Assembly (NCBI RefSeq): GCF_020148105.1 | Contig: NZ_JAHLZE010000015.1 | Coordinates: 1-59,114 of the forward strand | DNA from: Methanobrevibacter sp. TMH8 | Lineage (GTDB): Archaea > Methanobacteriota > Methanobacteria > Methanobacteriales > Methanobacteriaceae | Length of the DNA: 59,114 bases | Reading direction: 5' to 3' | Part shown: positions 17,173 to 26,680 of the stretch, piece after piece | Layout: each line of letters begins with the position of its first letter | How positions within the stretch are numbered: position 1 is the first letter of the stretch | Notes under the pieces: generated by a model | Databases searched by the model: none | What the model was told of the DNA's origin: nothing | Seen by the model: the letters and a program-made list of their open reading frames with translations, nothing else | Translations under genes and position numbers: made by a program

Positions 17173-17463
17173 ATGAAGAAAGAAACAATTAATAAAATCA
17201 TTAAATTCAGAGATGATAGAAAGTGGAAACAATTTCATAGTCCTGAAAATTTAGCTAAATCAATATCTATTGAAGCTGCAGAATTATTAGAATGTTTTCA
17301 ATGGGATGATGAATATAATAAATCTGATGTTCTTGAAGAATTAGCTGATGTACTTATTTATTCAATTTCAATGGCAGACACATTAGGTGTGGATATTGAT
17401 GAGATCATCAATAATAAAATCAAGCTAAATGCTCAAAAATATCCTATTGATGAATCTAAATGA
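17173..17463 (+). CDS. MazG-like nucleotide pyrophosphohydrolase, copy 2
   Basis: 96 residues, with the same ExxE...ExxD metal motif as the copy at 11781. Eight substitutions separate the two, mostly at the two ends. It is followed, as in copy 1, by the start of a DUF2075 gene 39 bases later, and here the DUF2075 gene continues further before breaking. The MazG/DUF2075 order is probably the ancestral arrangement. GTGAT lies ahead of the ATG. Confidence 0.85.
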   Translation: MKKETINKIIKFRDDRKWKQFHSPENLAKSISIEAAELLECFQWDDEYNKSDVLEELADVLIYSISMADTLGVDIDEIINNKIKLNAQKYPIDESK

Positions 17464-17584
17464 AGTTCTAAAAAATATAATAAATTATGAAAAGGTCTTA
17501 ACATGATTATCTATGACTCAACTAAAGAAGGCTTTATGAAAGATGTAGAATCTGGGGAAATTGCAGATAGAATTTCAGATAGAT
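17173..17584 (+). repeat. Duplicated MazG / DUF2075-start segment, copy 2
   Basis: Second copy of the 412-base segment described at 11781-12192. The two copies are in the same orientation and enclose the OLD, KTSC and DUF2254-like genes, so homologous recombination between them could delete about 5.4 kb. Confidence 0.9.
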
Positions 17585-17751
17585 GTCAAACACGTTTTGG
17601 AAAACCAAGTCCTTCTGAATATAGATCTTGGGAAAATTCAATGGAATATATGTATAAAGTATTGAACTATAATGAACTTCCAAATAATACTGGAGTAGCT
17701 ATTGAATATAATATTCCTTTAATATTATTATCTGGACGAAATTATCCTTAA
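17503..17751 (+). pseudogene. Truncated DUF2075 (helicase-like) gene, N-terminal remnant
   Basis: 82 codons remain. MIIYDSTKEGFMKDV, then SWENSMEYMYKVLNYNELPNNTGVAIEYNIPL match the N-terminal region of DUF2075 proteins, which are several hundred residues long and carry an ATPase/helicase core. The reading frame ends after LLSGRNYP. The sequence around IPL-ILLSGRN suggests a small deletion compared with the family. No Walker motifs follow in any frame, so the gene is dead. Confidence 0.7.
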
Positions 17752-18809
17752 AATATAAGTATTTTCCCAATATGTCATGACATTTGCGTTTTTGTTCCAT
17801 GATAAAGATATCTATGTATTATCAAGACCTATATTTAATTAATAAAAATTAATTTCATTAGAAAATTCTCGTAAAAGTAGGAACAAGATGCAATGATAAA
17901 CTTAAACAACAAAGAAATCATCTTATTATTATATAAAATAAAGGAATATGAGAAATATTTTGAAAAGTACTTTTATAAGTTACTTAAAACTTCAATACTT
18001 TTATGCAAAAAGAAGCCAAGAAATAACTACTTTAAAATTAAATGATAATCATATTTCATGAATAATGAAATAACTTTTCACATAGTTAAGAAAAAACATG
18101 ATACAAAACTCAAAATAAAATGATAAAAGATATAAAAAACGTTAAAAACTAATAAAAGATAAAAAATTAGTCGATGATGATTATTTCCTTATTAAAGATT
18201 CTAATGAATAAAATTTTAAACAAAACAACATGACCTATTTAGAAAGAAACAACGAAAAATTAATAAAAAAATAACCAATGAAATAATATCAGTTTTGAAT
18301 ACACATAATTTTAGAAGACTTAAAGTTCAGCGTTTATATTTATCATGAAAATGATATTGAAATAATCCAAAAACTTTATTATCTTAAATAAGTAAACCAA
18401 ATTTAGAACATTTACAATATATGAGATAAAATTAAATAAAATGTTGCTGAAAGATAAATAATTTTGAAAAAAGGTATTATTTGGTAAAGACAAATTTGAA
18501 GCTGGAAAAATCATTAAGATATTTTATGAATAATATTCCTGCATAAATTATTAAATCATATTGATTAATGGCGTCTTTTCTACTCTTGATAATTTATTGA
18601 CTAAATTTTTAATATTTTGAGATTTTTTTAGATAGTTTTTTATTACTTCTCATATGCTATGAATATTAAGATATCATATAAAATACTAATTATTATTAAA
18701 AATAATAATATTATCAAATGTAAATTTTTAGTTAATGTTTAAATGGTAGTAATTATAAAGTATTATTAGATTATTAGCTTAAAATTATTTGGAGGATTAA
18801 AGGGATATT
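17752..18809. other. Decayed region with no intact gene
   Basis: About 1.06 kb. Short open stretches on the + strand between 17892 and 18540 look more protein-like than the pure AT spacers elsewhere (for example NIILEDLKF-like and YHENDIEIIQKLYYL-like pieces separated by stops), so this may be the remains of one or two genes. I cannot identify the family. The last ~150 bases hold the promoter and the GGAGG site of the methylase gene. Confidence 0.35.
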
Positions 18810-19952
18810 ATGTTGAGCCAAACGCAAACTAAATTACGAATAAATAAAAATGATATCATATCTCCAATTGATGTAAATAGTAATATTAAAATTACTAATT
18901 TTGAAAGTGAAAGGCATGATTTTAATTATAATGCTGATGTTTCACAAAATCGATTTTATATACATAATAGGCGATATTTAGGTAGCAAATATAAATTATT
19001 GAATTTTATTCATTGGGTTACTTTTAATATTCCTTCAAAAATTGAAACAGTTGCTGATATTTTTGCAGGCACGGGAATAATAGCAGATTATTTTAACAAT
19101 GATAATAAAAAAATAATTGTTAATGATATTTTAAAATCAAATTATATAGTTTATAATACATTTTTTTCTAATGATTATTTTGATTTGGATAAAATAAAAA
19201 ATTTTATAAATGATTTTAATAATATGGAGATAGAAGAAACAAATTATTTTTCAGAAAATTTTGGAAACTCTTTTTTTACTGAAAAAAATGCCATGAAAAT
19301 AGGGAATATTAGGGAGCAAATAGAGGAATTAGATGATTTGAATTTTAGAGAAAAATGTATATTAATAACAAGTTTACTATATGCAACAGATAAGGTAGCT
19401 AATACTTGTGGACATTATGATGCTTATAGAAGATCACTTGATATGGATAAAGATGTAAAATTAATGTTTCCTTGTATAAAAAAAAATAATAAGAGCAATG
19501 AAATATATAACATGGATTCAAATGAGTTAGTAAAATCAATTAGTGCAGATTTAGTTTATATAGATCCTCCTTATAATTCTAGACAATATGGTGATACATA
19601 CCACCTATTGGAAAATTTAGCTGATTGGAAAAAACCAGAAGTTGTGGGTATAGCTAAAAAAATGAAAGATAGGTCAAAAACTAAAAGTAAATATTGTACA
19701 GTTAAAGCAGTTTCTGCATTTGAAGAATTAATTAAAAAAATTGATTCTAAATATATATTAGTTTCATATAGTAATATGGCTCAAAAAGGCGTTGGAAGAT
19801 CTAATGCTAAAATAAGTTATAATGAACTTTTAGAGATATTACAAACTAAAGGAGATGTTGAAATTTTTGCTTGTAATTATAAAGCGTATACCACTGGTAA
19901 AAGTGATATATCTGACCATAAAGAATTATTATATCTTTGTAATGTATACTAA
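18810..19952 (+). CDS. Adenine-specific DNA methyltransferase of the type IIS system (FokI-type D12 class)
   Basis: 380 residues. Motif I VADIFAGTGIIADYF (about 81-95) binds S-adenosylmethionine. The catalytic motif is DPPYNSRQYGDTYHLLE starting at D252. The DPPYNxRQY form is characteristic of N6-adenine methylases of the FokI group. It protects one strand of an asymmetric site. The stop overlaps the next start by one base (TAATG), and the three genes form an operon. GGAGGATTAAAGGG lies ahead of the start. Confidence 0.85.
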   Translation: MLSQTQTKLRINKNDIISPIDVNSNIKITNFESERHDFNYNADVSQNRFYIHNRRYLGSKYKLLNFIHWVTFNIPSKIETVADIFAGTGIIADYFNNDNKKIIVNDILKSNYIVYNTFFSNDYFDLDKIKNFINDFNNMEIEETNYFSENFGNSFFTEKNAMKIGNIREQIEELDDLNFREKCILITSLLYATDKVANTCGHYDAYRRSLDMDKDVKLMFPCIKKNNKSNEIYNMDSNELVKSISADLVYIDPPYNSRQYGDTYHLLENLADWKKPEVVGIAKKMKDRSKTKSKYCTVKAVSAFEELIKKIDSKYILVSYSNMAQKGVGRSNAKISYNELLEILQTKGDVEIFACNYKAYTTGKSDISDHKELLYLCNVY

Positions 19953-20866
19953 TGATGGATATGAATCTAATTAAGTCTTGTATTAATTATACTGGTGGAA
20001 AATATAAATTATTAAATCAAATATTACCTCTTTTTCCTAAAAATATTAATAAATTCATTGATTTATTTTGTGGAGGATGTAATGTATCTTTAAATGTTAA
20101 TGCAAATCAAATTTATTGTAATGACATAGAAAAAGAAATTATAAATTTATTTCAATTTATTAAAGATACTGAGATTAATACTATTTTAGATAAAATAAAT
20201 GATATCATTGAGTATTATGAATTATCCAACACATTTTTAAATGGATATAATTTTTATAAATGTGATTCAAATTATGGACTTAGTAAATACAATAAAAATA
20301 ATTATATCAAACTAAGAGATGATTTTAATAAGAAAAATTTTTTAAAAAGCTCAGACAGGTCTTTATATTTTTTTATATTGGTCACTTATTCTTTCAACAA
20401 TCAAATTAGATTTAATAAGAAAAACTATTTTAATGTCCCTGTTGGCAAAAGAGATTTTAATAAAAATTCTAAGAATAATTTAATTAAATTCGCTTCTTGT
20501 ATTAAAGAAAAAAATTTTAATTTTAAAAGTTCTGATTTTAAAAAGTTTAATTTAAATGATATTGGTGAAAATGATTTTTTATATTTAGATCCTCCTTATT
20601 TAATTACATTAGCTTCATATAATGAGCAAGATGGTTGGTTAAAAAAGAATGAAAAAGATTTATTAGATTTATTAGATTGGATTGATTCTAATAACATACG
20701 ATTCGCGCTTTCAAATGTTTTAGAAAGTAAAGGAAAAACTAATGAACTTTTAATTGATTGGTCTAAAAATTACAATGTTAATTATTTAAATCACAACTAT
20801 TCTAATTCAAATTATCAAATAAAAAAAAATAACAAAACAGTAGAAGTTTTAATATGCAATTATTAG
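19952..20866 (+). CDS. Second adenine-specific DNA methyltransferase (Dam-like D12 class)
   Basis: 304 residues. The N-terminal NYTGGKYKLL and FIDLFCGGCNVSL are the D12/Dam-type AdoMet region, and the catalytic DPPYLITL starts at D213. Two distinct adenine methylases in one operon suit an asymmetric restriction site in which each strand has its own adenine. It begins inside the stop of the preceding methylase gene, and the endonuclease follows 9 bases later. Confidence 0.85.
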   Translation: MMDMNLIKSCINYTGGKYKLLNQILPLFPKNINKFIDLFCGGCNVSLNVNANQIYCNDIEKEIINLFQFIKDTEINTILDKINDIIEYYELSNTFLNGYNFYKCDSNYGLSKYNKNNYIKLRDDFNKKNFLKSSDRSLYFFILVTYSFNNQIRFNKKNYFNVPVGKRDFNKNSKNNLIKFASCIKEKNFNFKSSDFKKFNLNDIGENDFLYLDPPYLITLASYNEQDGWLKKNEKDLLDLLDWIDSNNIRFALSNVLESKGKTNELLIDWSKNYNVNYLNHNYSNSNYQIKKNNKTVEVLICNY

Positions 20867-20875
20867 GAAGATAAT

Positions 20876-22711
20876 ATGGTAAAAGTATGGAGTTTTAATA
20901 CAACTGTTCGAAATCCAGTTAGAATTATAAATAATCTAAAAGCTATTGAAGAATTTGAAGGATTAGAATATAATCATGAAAATCAAGCTAAATACTTTTG
21001 GACATTAATTAAAAATAAATATTATAAACCAACAACCACTCCAGAGAATCTTATAATGGAATATGAATTTGATGGACTATTTGAAGATGATGATGTAACT
21101 AGGATATATGAAACATATGTTAGTGATAAATGTGATAAAAGTTGTCGAGGTAGAACAGCAGCAGCTCCTTTAAAAAAAACAGGACTTATAATGTGGGAAA
21201 ATGACACTCCTCTCAAAATCACAGAACTTGGTAAACTTTTATTAAAAGAAGATATAAGTTTTGAAGAATTCATGTTTAAATTTTGTCTAAAATGGGAAAT
21301 TCCAAATCCTGTAGATAGAGGAATGAATGATTTTGATATTAAACCATTTATTGCTTTGTTAAATGTCATTTATGAAGTAAATTCTATTGAAGAAAAAAGA
21401 GGAAATAAATCTAAAGGCATTAGTATTGATGAATTTAAGATGTTTGTCATAACGCTTAAAAACTATACGCAAATAAATGACAGTATTTTAGAAATAATTC
21501 AATATCGTGATAATTTAAAAAATTCAAGTAATCAAGCACTTTTTAAACAAAAAATGCTAGAAGATTGTATCATAAATACTTTTGATGTGGATCCAAATAA
21601 TGATCGAGAAATTATTAAAAAAACTGACACATTGAAAGCTTATGCTGATTCGGCAATTCGTTATTTTAGAATAACCGGTTATATAAATTATACTAATGAA
21701 CGATATGGGATTAATATCAATTTTAATAGATTAGAAGAAGTGAAAATGATCATATCAGAAATAACTCAAAGTTCTTCACATTATGACGATAAAAATGAAT
21801 ATATTGAGTATTTAGGAGACATAAACTCTCCAGAATTGCCATGGGAAAGTAGAGAAACTTTAGAAAAAGTATTTTCACAATTGAATTCAAATATTAAAAA
21901 TAAACAAAATGAAATAATTGATCAGTATCCTCACAGCAATCTAAATGACTATTCGTTAGATATTGATATTACAAATATTCAAAATATTGATCTTAAAAAG
22001 CTAATTGATAATTTGAAAAATAATATGGAAAATGTCAATAACCAATTTATTTTTGTTAGAGAAAAAAATAAAGATAATTTAAATGAATATAAAGATGAAC
22101 TTGAGAGATTATCTGGATTAAAACCATCTAAATCTAATTTTAAAGAGCCTCTTGAATTGGAGTGGTACACTTCTTTAAGTTTGATGGCTATAAATGATGC
22201 TGAAAAAATAAAGCCTAATTTAAAAATGGGGGATGATGGAGAACCTGTTTTCACTGCTCCAGGTAATAAAGCAGACATTGAATGTTTTTATGATAAATTT
22301 AATTTGTCTGTAGAAGTTACTATGATGAAAAGTAGGAGTCAAACAGTACATGAAGTTCAACCCATTATGAGACATTTAAGAAGTTTAGAAGAAAAATATG
22401 CTGATAAAAAATTTTATTGTATGTTCATAGCTCCAGTTATACATAGAGATACATATAATCAGTTGCGTTTTTATGTTAAAGATGGTTATGAGGACATAAA
22501 ACAAAATATAATTCCTTTAACATTACCACAATATATTAATATATTAGACATAATAATTAAAAAAAGAAAAAACAATAAAATTGTCAAAAATTCTGATTTA
22601 AAAAAATTATTTGATAATTTGTCTCAAATACCTCATAATAATGATATTAAGTCTACAATGTGGAAAGATAAATTAAATTATACTATTTGCAAATGGGAAA
22701 AATCCATATAA
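20876..22711 (+). CDS. AlwI-family type IIS restriction endonuclease
   Basis: 611 residues. The start VWSFNTTVRNPVRI is characteristic of the AlwI endonuclease family (AlwI cuts near GGATC). A possible catalytic core in the C-terminal third has D467 (KADIECF) and E480-V-T (LSVEVTMMKS), spaced as in PD-(D/E)XK enzymes. The region FYCMFIAPVIHRDTYNQL also fits the family. GGAAGATA precedes the ATG. With the two methylases this is a complete restriction-modification system. By family analogy the site would be GGATC, but this is not tested. Confidence 0.85.
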   Translation: MVKVWSFNTTVRNPVRIINNLKAIEEFEGLEYNHENQAKYFWTLIKNKYYKPTTTPENLIMEYEFDGLFEDDDVTRIYETYVSDKCDKSCRGRTAAAPLKKTGLIMWENDTPLKITELGKLLLKEDISFEEFMFKFCLKWEIPNPVDRGMNDFDIKPFIALLNVIYEVNSIEEKRGNKSKGISIDEFKMFVITLKNYTQINDSILEIIQYRDNLKNSSNQALFKQKMLEDCIINTFDVDPNNDREIIKKTDTLKAYADSAIRYFRITGYINYTNERYGININFNRLEEVKMIISEITQSSSHYDDKNEYIEYLGDINSPELPWESRETLEKVFSQLNSNIKNKQNEIIDQYPHSNLNDYSLDIDITNIQNIDLKKLIDNLKNNMENVNNQFIFVREKNKDNLNEYKDELERLSGLKPSKSNFKEPLELEWYTSLSLMAINDAEKIKPNLKMGDDGEPVFTAPGNKADIECFYDKFNLSVEVTMMKSRSQTVHEVQPIMRHLRSLEEKYADKKFYCMFIAPVIHRDTYNQLRFYVKDGYEDIKQNIIPLTLPQYINILDIIIKKRKNNKIVKNSDLKKLFDNLSQIPHNNDIKSTMWKDKLNYTICKWEKSI

Positions 22712-23023
22712 TAGAAATAAGGACAGAATAATATGTATTTTCAGATTCAAAGAAAATTTCAAAAAATAGTATATAAACTAATAATCATTGATTAAATTAG
22801 AAAAAATTTAAAATATTTTTATTTTAATTCGAATTTTTGGATTTTTTCAGAATATTTTAAGAATAAATAGATAAGCCATCATAATAATATTTATCATTAT
22901 TGTTCATTTAAAAGTTTAAATATTTCAAGATTCATCTTTGACTTTTTTAAAAAGATTATAATTATTTTATATCTTAAAAAAGAAAAAAGGATAAAAAAAT
23001 TAATTATCCTTTAAAAATTTTGT
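22712..23023. other. Spacer between convergent endonuclease and adhesin genes
   Basis: 312 AT-rich bases with T-rich tracts usable as terminators for both flanking genes. No gene or repeat seen. Confidence 0.4.
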
Positions 23024-25084
23024 TTATTTTTTTCTAATAACTATTCCTAAACAACTTAAAATTACTAATATTATTAAGTTTATTGGTATTCCTGTTTTTT
23101 TCATAGCTGCTGTTGCAGCTGGGTTGTTACTTGTTTTGTTTGGATTAGGATTATCTGGGTTTTTTCTTGTGAAAGTAGTGGTTGCTTTTCCATCATTGGA
23201 ATTATCATCACCATATACCAGAGCTGTTATTTTGTGTGTTTGGCCATTGATTTTGTTAGCTGGTATTTTTAGTTTAGCTATTCCGTTTTTATTTGTGATT
23301 CCTGTTCCTATAATTTTTCCATCTAGTATAAAGTCTACTGGATGGTTAATTACTGGGGTTCCGTCGTCTTCATAGGTTGCATTAGCTATTATGGTTATAG
23401 AACCATCATCATTTTCTTCAGTAGTTATAGTTACTATGATATTTCTTTTAGCTACATTAAGTTTTGCTTTATTATTAAATCCATTATGAGTATCATTTCC
23501 TTTCCATTGTACGGAAACATCTATATTTCCTACTTTAGTTGGAATATAGGTTAAAGTCCACTCACCATTACTATTAGTAGTTACAGTGTATGTTTTACCA
23601 TCAACAATAACACTAAGTTCAATATTAGCTAAAATATTTCCATTTTCATCTTTTGCAATACCAGTAATATTAGTTGGTTTACCAACAGTAACATTTTTTG
23701 TAGATATAGTTGAGTTAGTAGCTATTTTAGTAATATTGTAAGGATCTATTGCAAAGACACTTATCAAACCTTCATTGATAATTAGTGGACAGTCTCCGAT
23801 TCCATCATATGTACCATTGACAGGGAATAAAGCACTATCTTCACCAATAACAGTTAAGTTAAAGCTTACATAGCCTTCAATAGATTCTATATTTTGAATG
23901 AGAGTTCCTCCAAGAATTCCATTAATATAAATTCTTATATTTTGACCAGTAACAGTATTACCCATATCATCGGTTAAAGTAGCATAAATGGTTATTGTAG
24001 AGCCATTCAAAACAGCTAAGGTAGAATTATTGAGATAAGTTAGATTTAAAATGCCCATAGAACCATTATTATAAATCATTTGACCTGAACTTGCATTATT
24101 GCCTGTCATGGTATTATTAGAAAGTGTTATATTATCCCCAACATTATAAATAGCTCCTCCATTATTTATGCAGGAATTATTTGTAAAAGTGTTGTTAATT
24201 ATTTTTGTATTTTTACTAGTAGTTCCGATGCGTATTGCACCTCCATTATTGGTTGCACTGTTTTGATTGAATATAGAGTTAATTATTGTTGCATTTTCAC
24301 CAAATACGGCGACTGCACCTCCACCACTTCCTGCTAGTGCAGTGTTGTTTATGAATATGGAGTTTTCTATAATTGAATTATTACTATTGAGATAGATTGC
24401 ACCACCACTAGAATTCATTCCAGTGTTGTTGATAAATGTAGAGTTAATTACAGTCATTTTATCACCACTACTACTTATTGCACCTCCCCCATTTCTTATA
24501 GAAGTACAATTTATGAATGTAGAGTTAATCACAGTTATATTTGCACCTCTACTACTTATTGCACCTCCACTAGTTGATGTTGCGTCATTATTTATGAATA
24601 TAGAATTGATTATAGTCATCCCACTACCTACATTATAAATAGCGCCTCCTGATAGTGCAGTGTTGTTGATAAATGTACAGTTTATGAATTTCATTATTGT
24701 TCCTTGATAGTTATTGAAGATTGCTCCATAATCACTTCCATTACCCGCTTTTATAAATGTAATATTAATAAAACTAACATTCAAATTGTTATTTATTGTG
24801 AATATTCTTGATAATCCTTGTGCATCAATAATAACTTGATTTTGTGATCCATTTCCTTGAATTGTTATGTTTTTACTTATAGTTATGTTAGTGTCTTGGT
24901 TAGTTTTGTTGTAAGTTCCAGGGTTTAAGTATAATGTGTCTCCAGTTCCAGTGTCAGCAATACCTTGTAATATACCACCAGTACTAGTGTCACTGATTGT
25001 GTTGTTAGCTGCACTAATTGTTGATAAGCTACAAATTAATAAAAGCATAGCTAATAATATTAAGGTTATTTTTCTTATTTTCAT
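23024..25084 (-). CDS. Adhesin-like surface protein: beta-helix repeats, Ig-like domains, C-terminal anchor
   Basis: 686 residues. A signal peptide (KITLILLAMLLLICSLSTISA) is followed by a parallel beta-helix of repeated units like FINNTALSGGAIYNVG (about 60-345), as in the adhesin-like proteins of Methanobrevibacter. Then come Ig-like repeats (about 350-640) with NGEWTLTYIPTKVGN and KATTTF elements, a Pro/Asn linker, and a C-terminal KTGIP motif, hydrophobic helix and RKK tail. The last part looks like a cell-surface sorting signal. It probably binds the cell wall or other cells. The repeats are rich in Asn, Thr and Ser. Confidence 0.85.
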   Translation of the reverse strand: MKIRKITLILLAMLLLICSLSTISAANNTISDTSTGGILQGIADTGTGDTLYLNPGTYNKTNQDTNITISKNITIQGNGSQNQVIIDAQGLSRIFTINNNLNVSFINITFIKAGNGSDYGAIFNNYQGTIMKFINCTFINNTALSGGAIYNVGSGMTIINSIFINNDATSTSGGAISSRGANITVINSTFINCTSIRNGGGAISSSGDKMTVINSTFINNTGMNSSGGAIYLNSNNSIIENSIFINNTALAGSGGGAVAVFGENATIINSIFNQNSATNNGGAIRIGTTSKNTKIINNTFTNNSCINNGGAIYNVGDNITLSNNTMTGNNASSGQMIYNNGSMGILNLTYLNNSTLAVLNGSTITIYATLTDDMGNTVTGQNIRIYINGILGGTLIQNIESIEGYVSFNLTVIGEDSALFPVNGTYDGIGDCPLIINEGLISVFAIDPYNITKIATNSTISTKNVTVGKPTNITGIAKDENGNILANIELSVIVDGKTYTVTTNSNGEWTLTYIPTKVGNIDVSVQWKGNDTHNGFNNKAKLNVAKRNIIVTITTEENDDGSITIIANATYEDDGTPVINHPVDFILDGKIIGTGITNKNGIAKLKIPANKINGQTHKITALVYGDDNSNDGKATTTFTRKNPDNPNPNKTSNNPAATAAMKKTGIPINLIILVILSCLGIVIRKK

Positions 25085-25552
25085 AGGTTATTTCCCTCCC
25101 TTTTTATTTTATTTATTTATTTAAATTGTGAAAATTAGCTTAGTAAAAAAAATGGATATTTTAATTATCTCGGGTGGTTTTTACTAAGCATAAATTTTCA
25201 TCGTATGTTTTTTTTGATTAATAACATTTAATTTATAGCTATTTTCATTAGTTGGTATAAATCATGGATTTTTAATGAAATAGCTAGATTTTTTAATTAT
25301 TAATCAGAAGAAAACTATTTTTTGTAGTTTTCTTCTTATTAATAATATTAAATATCCTTAATTTTAAAAATAAACTTTTTATATTAACTTATTCTCCTAT
25401 TTGTTATTTTTTTCCATGATTTTAAAAATTGATTTTATAATGATTTTGTTATAATATGTATTAACTAATATATAAATTAAATAGTTGTTTTGGTATTATT
25501 TTGGTATTGTTATGGGACTAAATAGATTTTGTACTTAATGCAACAAAAACAT
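25085..25552. other. Divergent spacer between adhesin gene and winged-helix gene 1
   Basis: 468 bases. An inverted repeat TTAATAATAAGAAGAAAAC-like around the sequence AGAAAACTATTTTTTGTAGTTTTCTTCT (about 25309-25336) can form a hairpin. Near 25489-25511 the string TTTTGGTATT occurs twice in tandem, just upstream of the regulator gene. The promoter of gene 1 is probably around ATATATAAATT at 25467-25477. Confidence 0.4.
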
Positions 25553-25825
25553 ATGAAAGAAGAATTAGATGATGAATTAATAGAATTAATATCTTTTGTT
25601 CAAATGTCCAATTACAGAGAAAAGATTTTGATTAATCTAATGGAGAAAATAAAAACACCTTCTAAATTATCCAAATCAACAAACATAAAAATGAGTCATA
25701 TCAGCACAACACTAAAAGAATTAAAAGATATGGAATTAATCAAATGTTTAAATCCTCACAAAAAACAAGGCAGACTTTATAAAATTACTCCTTTAGGAAG
25801 AAAAGTTTTAAACTATATTGAATAA
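25553..25825 (+). CDS. Small winged-helix transcription regulator, paralogue 1
   Basis: 90 residues from ATG 25553. This start is preferred because it aligns with the first residue of the paralogue at 26197 and gives the same length; upstream in-frame TTG 25529 and ATG 25538 are possible. The helix-turn-helix is KIKTPSKLSKSTNIKMSHISTTLKELKDMELI, and the wing is KKQGRLYKITPLGRKVL. It is related to archaeal ArsR/MarR-like winged helices. The target is unknown. The pair with 26197 arose by duplication that included upstream DNA. Confidence 0.75.
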   Translation: MKEELDDELIELISFVQMSNYREKILINLMEKIKTPSKLSKSTNIKMSHISTTLKELKDMELIKCLNPHKKQGRLYKITPLGRKVLNYIE

Positions 25826-26196
25826 TTTCAACATTATAAATTATTCCAAAGAAAACTATCAAAAATTCCTATATTTGTATAAAACATAGTAATAAAAAGT
25901 GAAAAATAAAGAATAAGTAAATTTAACTTCATATTATCTATTAATAGATAAATCCTTTTTAAATCTAATTTGAAAATTTATAAATTCTTTTTTTAAAATA
26001 TAAACATTTATTTCTACAATTTATTGAGAAATATGTTAACTTAAATGTTTTTCCTAATAATTCTACAAAAATTTAAATATATGCTCAATGAATTAAGTTA
26101 TATATTAACTAAAATACATATACCTATTAAGTTTAGGTATTGAATTGTTATTGTTTTGGGAATAATTAAATTTTTTATATAATACAAGAAAAAAAC
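25826..26196. other. Spacer between the paralogous regulators, with an inverted repeat
   Basis: 371 AT-rich bases. Its right part is alignable with the DNA upstream of paralogue 1 (TATTAACTAA, GGTATTG and TGGGA...TAA elements in the same order), so the duplication included the promoter. It contains the inverted repeat described at 26120-26140. Confidence 0.5.
26120..26140. promoter_or_regulatory. Inverted repeat upstream of winged-helix gene 2 (candidate operator)
   Basis: ATACCTA at 26120-26126 and TAGGTAT at 26134-26140 form perfect 7-bp arms around a 7-base centre. It lies 57-77 bases ahead of the gene start, near the likely promoter. This is the expected form of a dimeric regulator site and may be autoregulatory. 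Confidence 0.4.
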
Positions 26197-26469
26197 ATGA
26201 AAGAAAAATTAGATGATGAATTAATAGATTTAATATCCTATGTTCAAATGTCTAGCTATAGAGAAAAAATCTTAATCGATTTAATGGACAAAATAAAAAC
26301 ACCTTCAAAGCTATCCAAATCAACAGAAATAAAAATGAGTCATATTAGTACAGTACTAAAAGAATTAAAAGATAAAAAATTAATTGAATGTTTAAATCCT
26401 AAAAAGAGACAAGGAAGGCTTTATACTGATACTGAATTGGGGAAAAAGGTTTTAAAATATATAGAATAA
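26197..26469 (+). CDS. Small winged-helix transcription regulator, paralogue 2
   Basis: 90 residues, close paralogue of the gene at 25553 (same start MKE-K/E-LDDELI and the same KTPSKLSKSTxIKMSHIS recognition region). The wing differs (RQGRLYTDTELGKKVL). The recognition helix is nearly identical, so the two probably bind similar sites. No ribosome binding site of note is seen, so the mRNA may be leaderless or weakly translated. Confidence 0.75.
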   Translation: MKEKLDDELIDLISYVQMSSYREKILIDLMDKIKTPSKLSKSTEIKMSHISTVLKELKDKKLIECLNPKKRQGRLYTDTELGKKVLKYIE

Positions 26470-26680
26470 ATGTTTTTGTAGTTGATTTAGGTTTTAGACA
26501 AGTACTTTTCAAAAATAATAACTGAGATATCAGCCAAACTCTTGAAAACATTGCTTAAAATGAATTAATCCAAGGGATTACATGTGGCAATTAGCAAATT
26601 CAGAGATAAAGAAGTTGATTTTGTTTTTAAAAAAATAATCAAATATAACTATAATAGATATCACTAAAAAGGTGCAAAAC

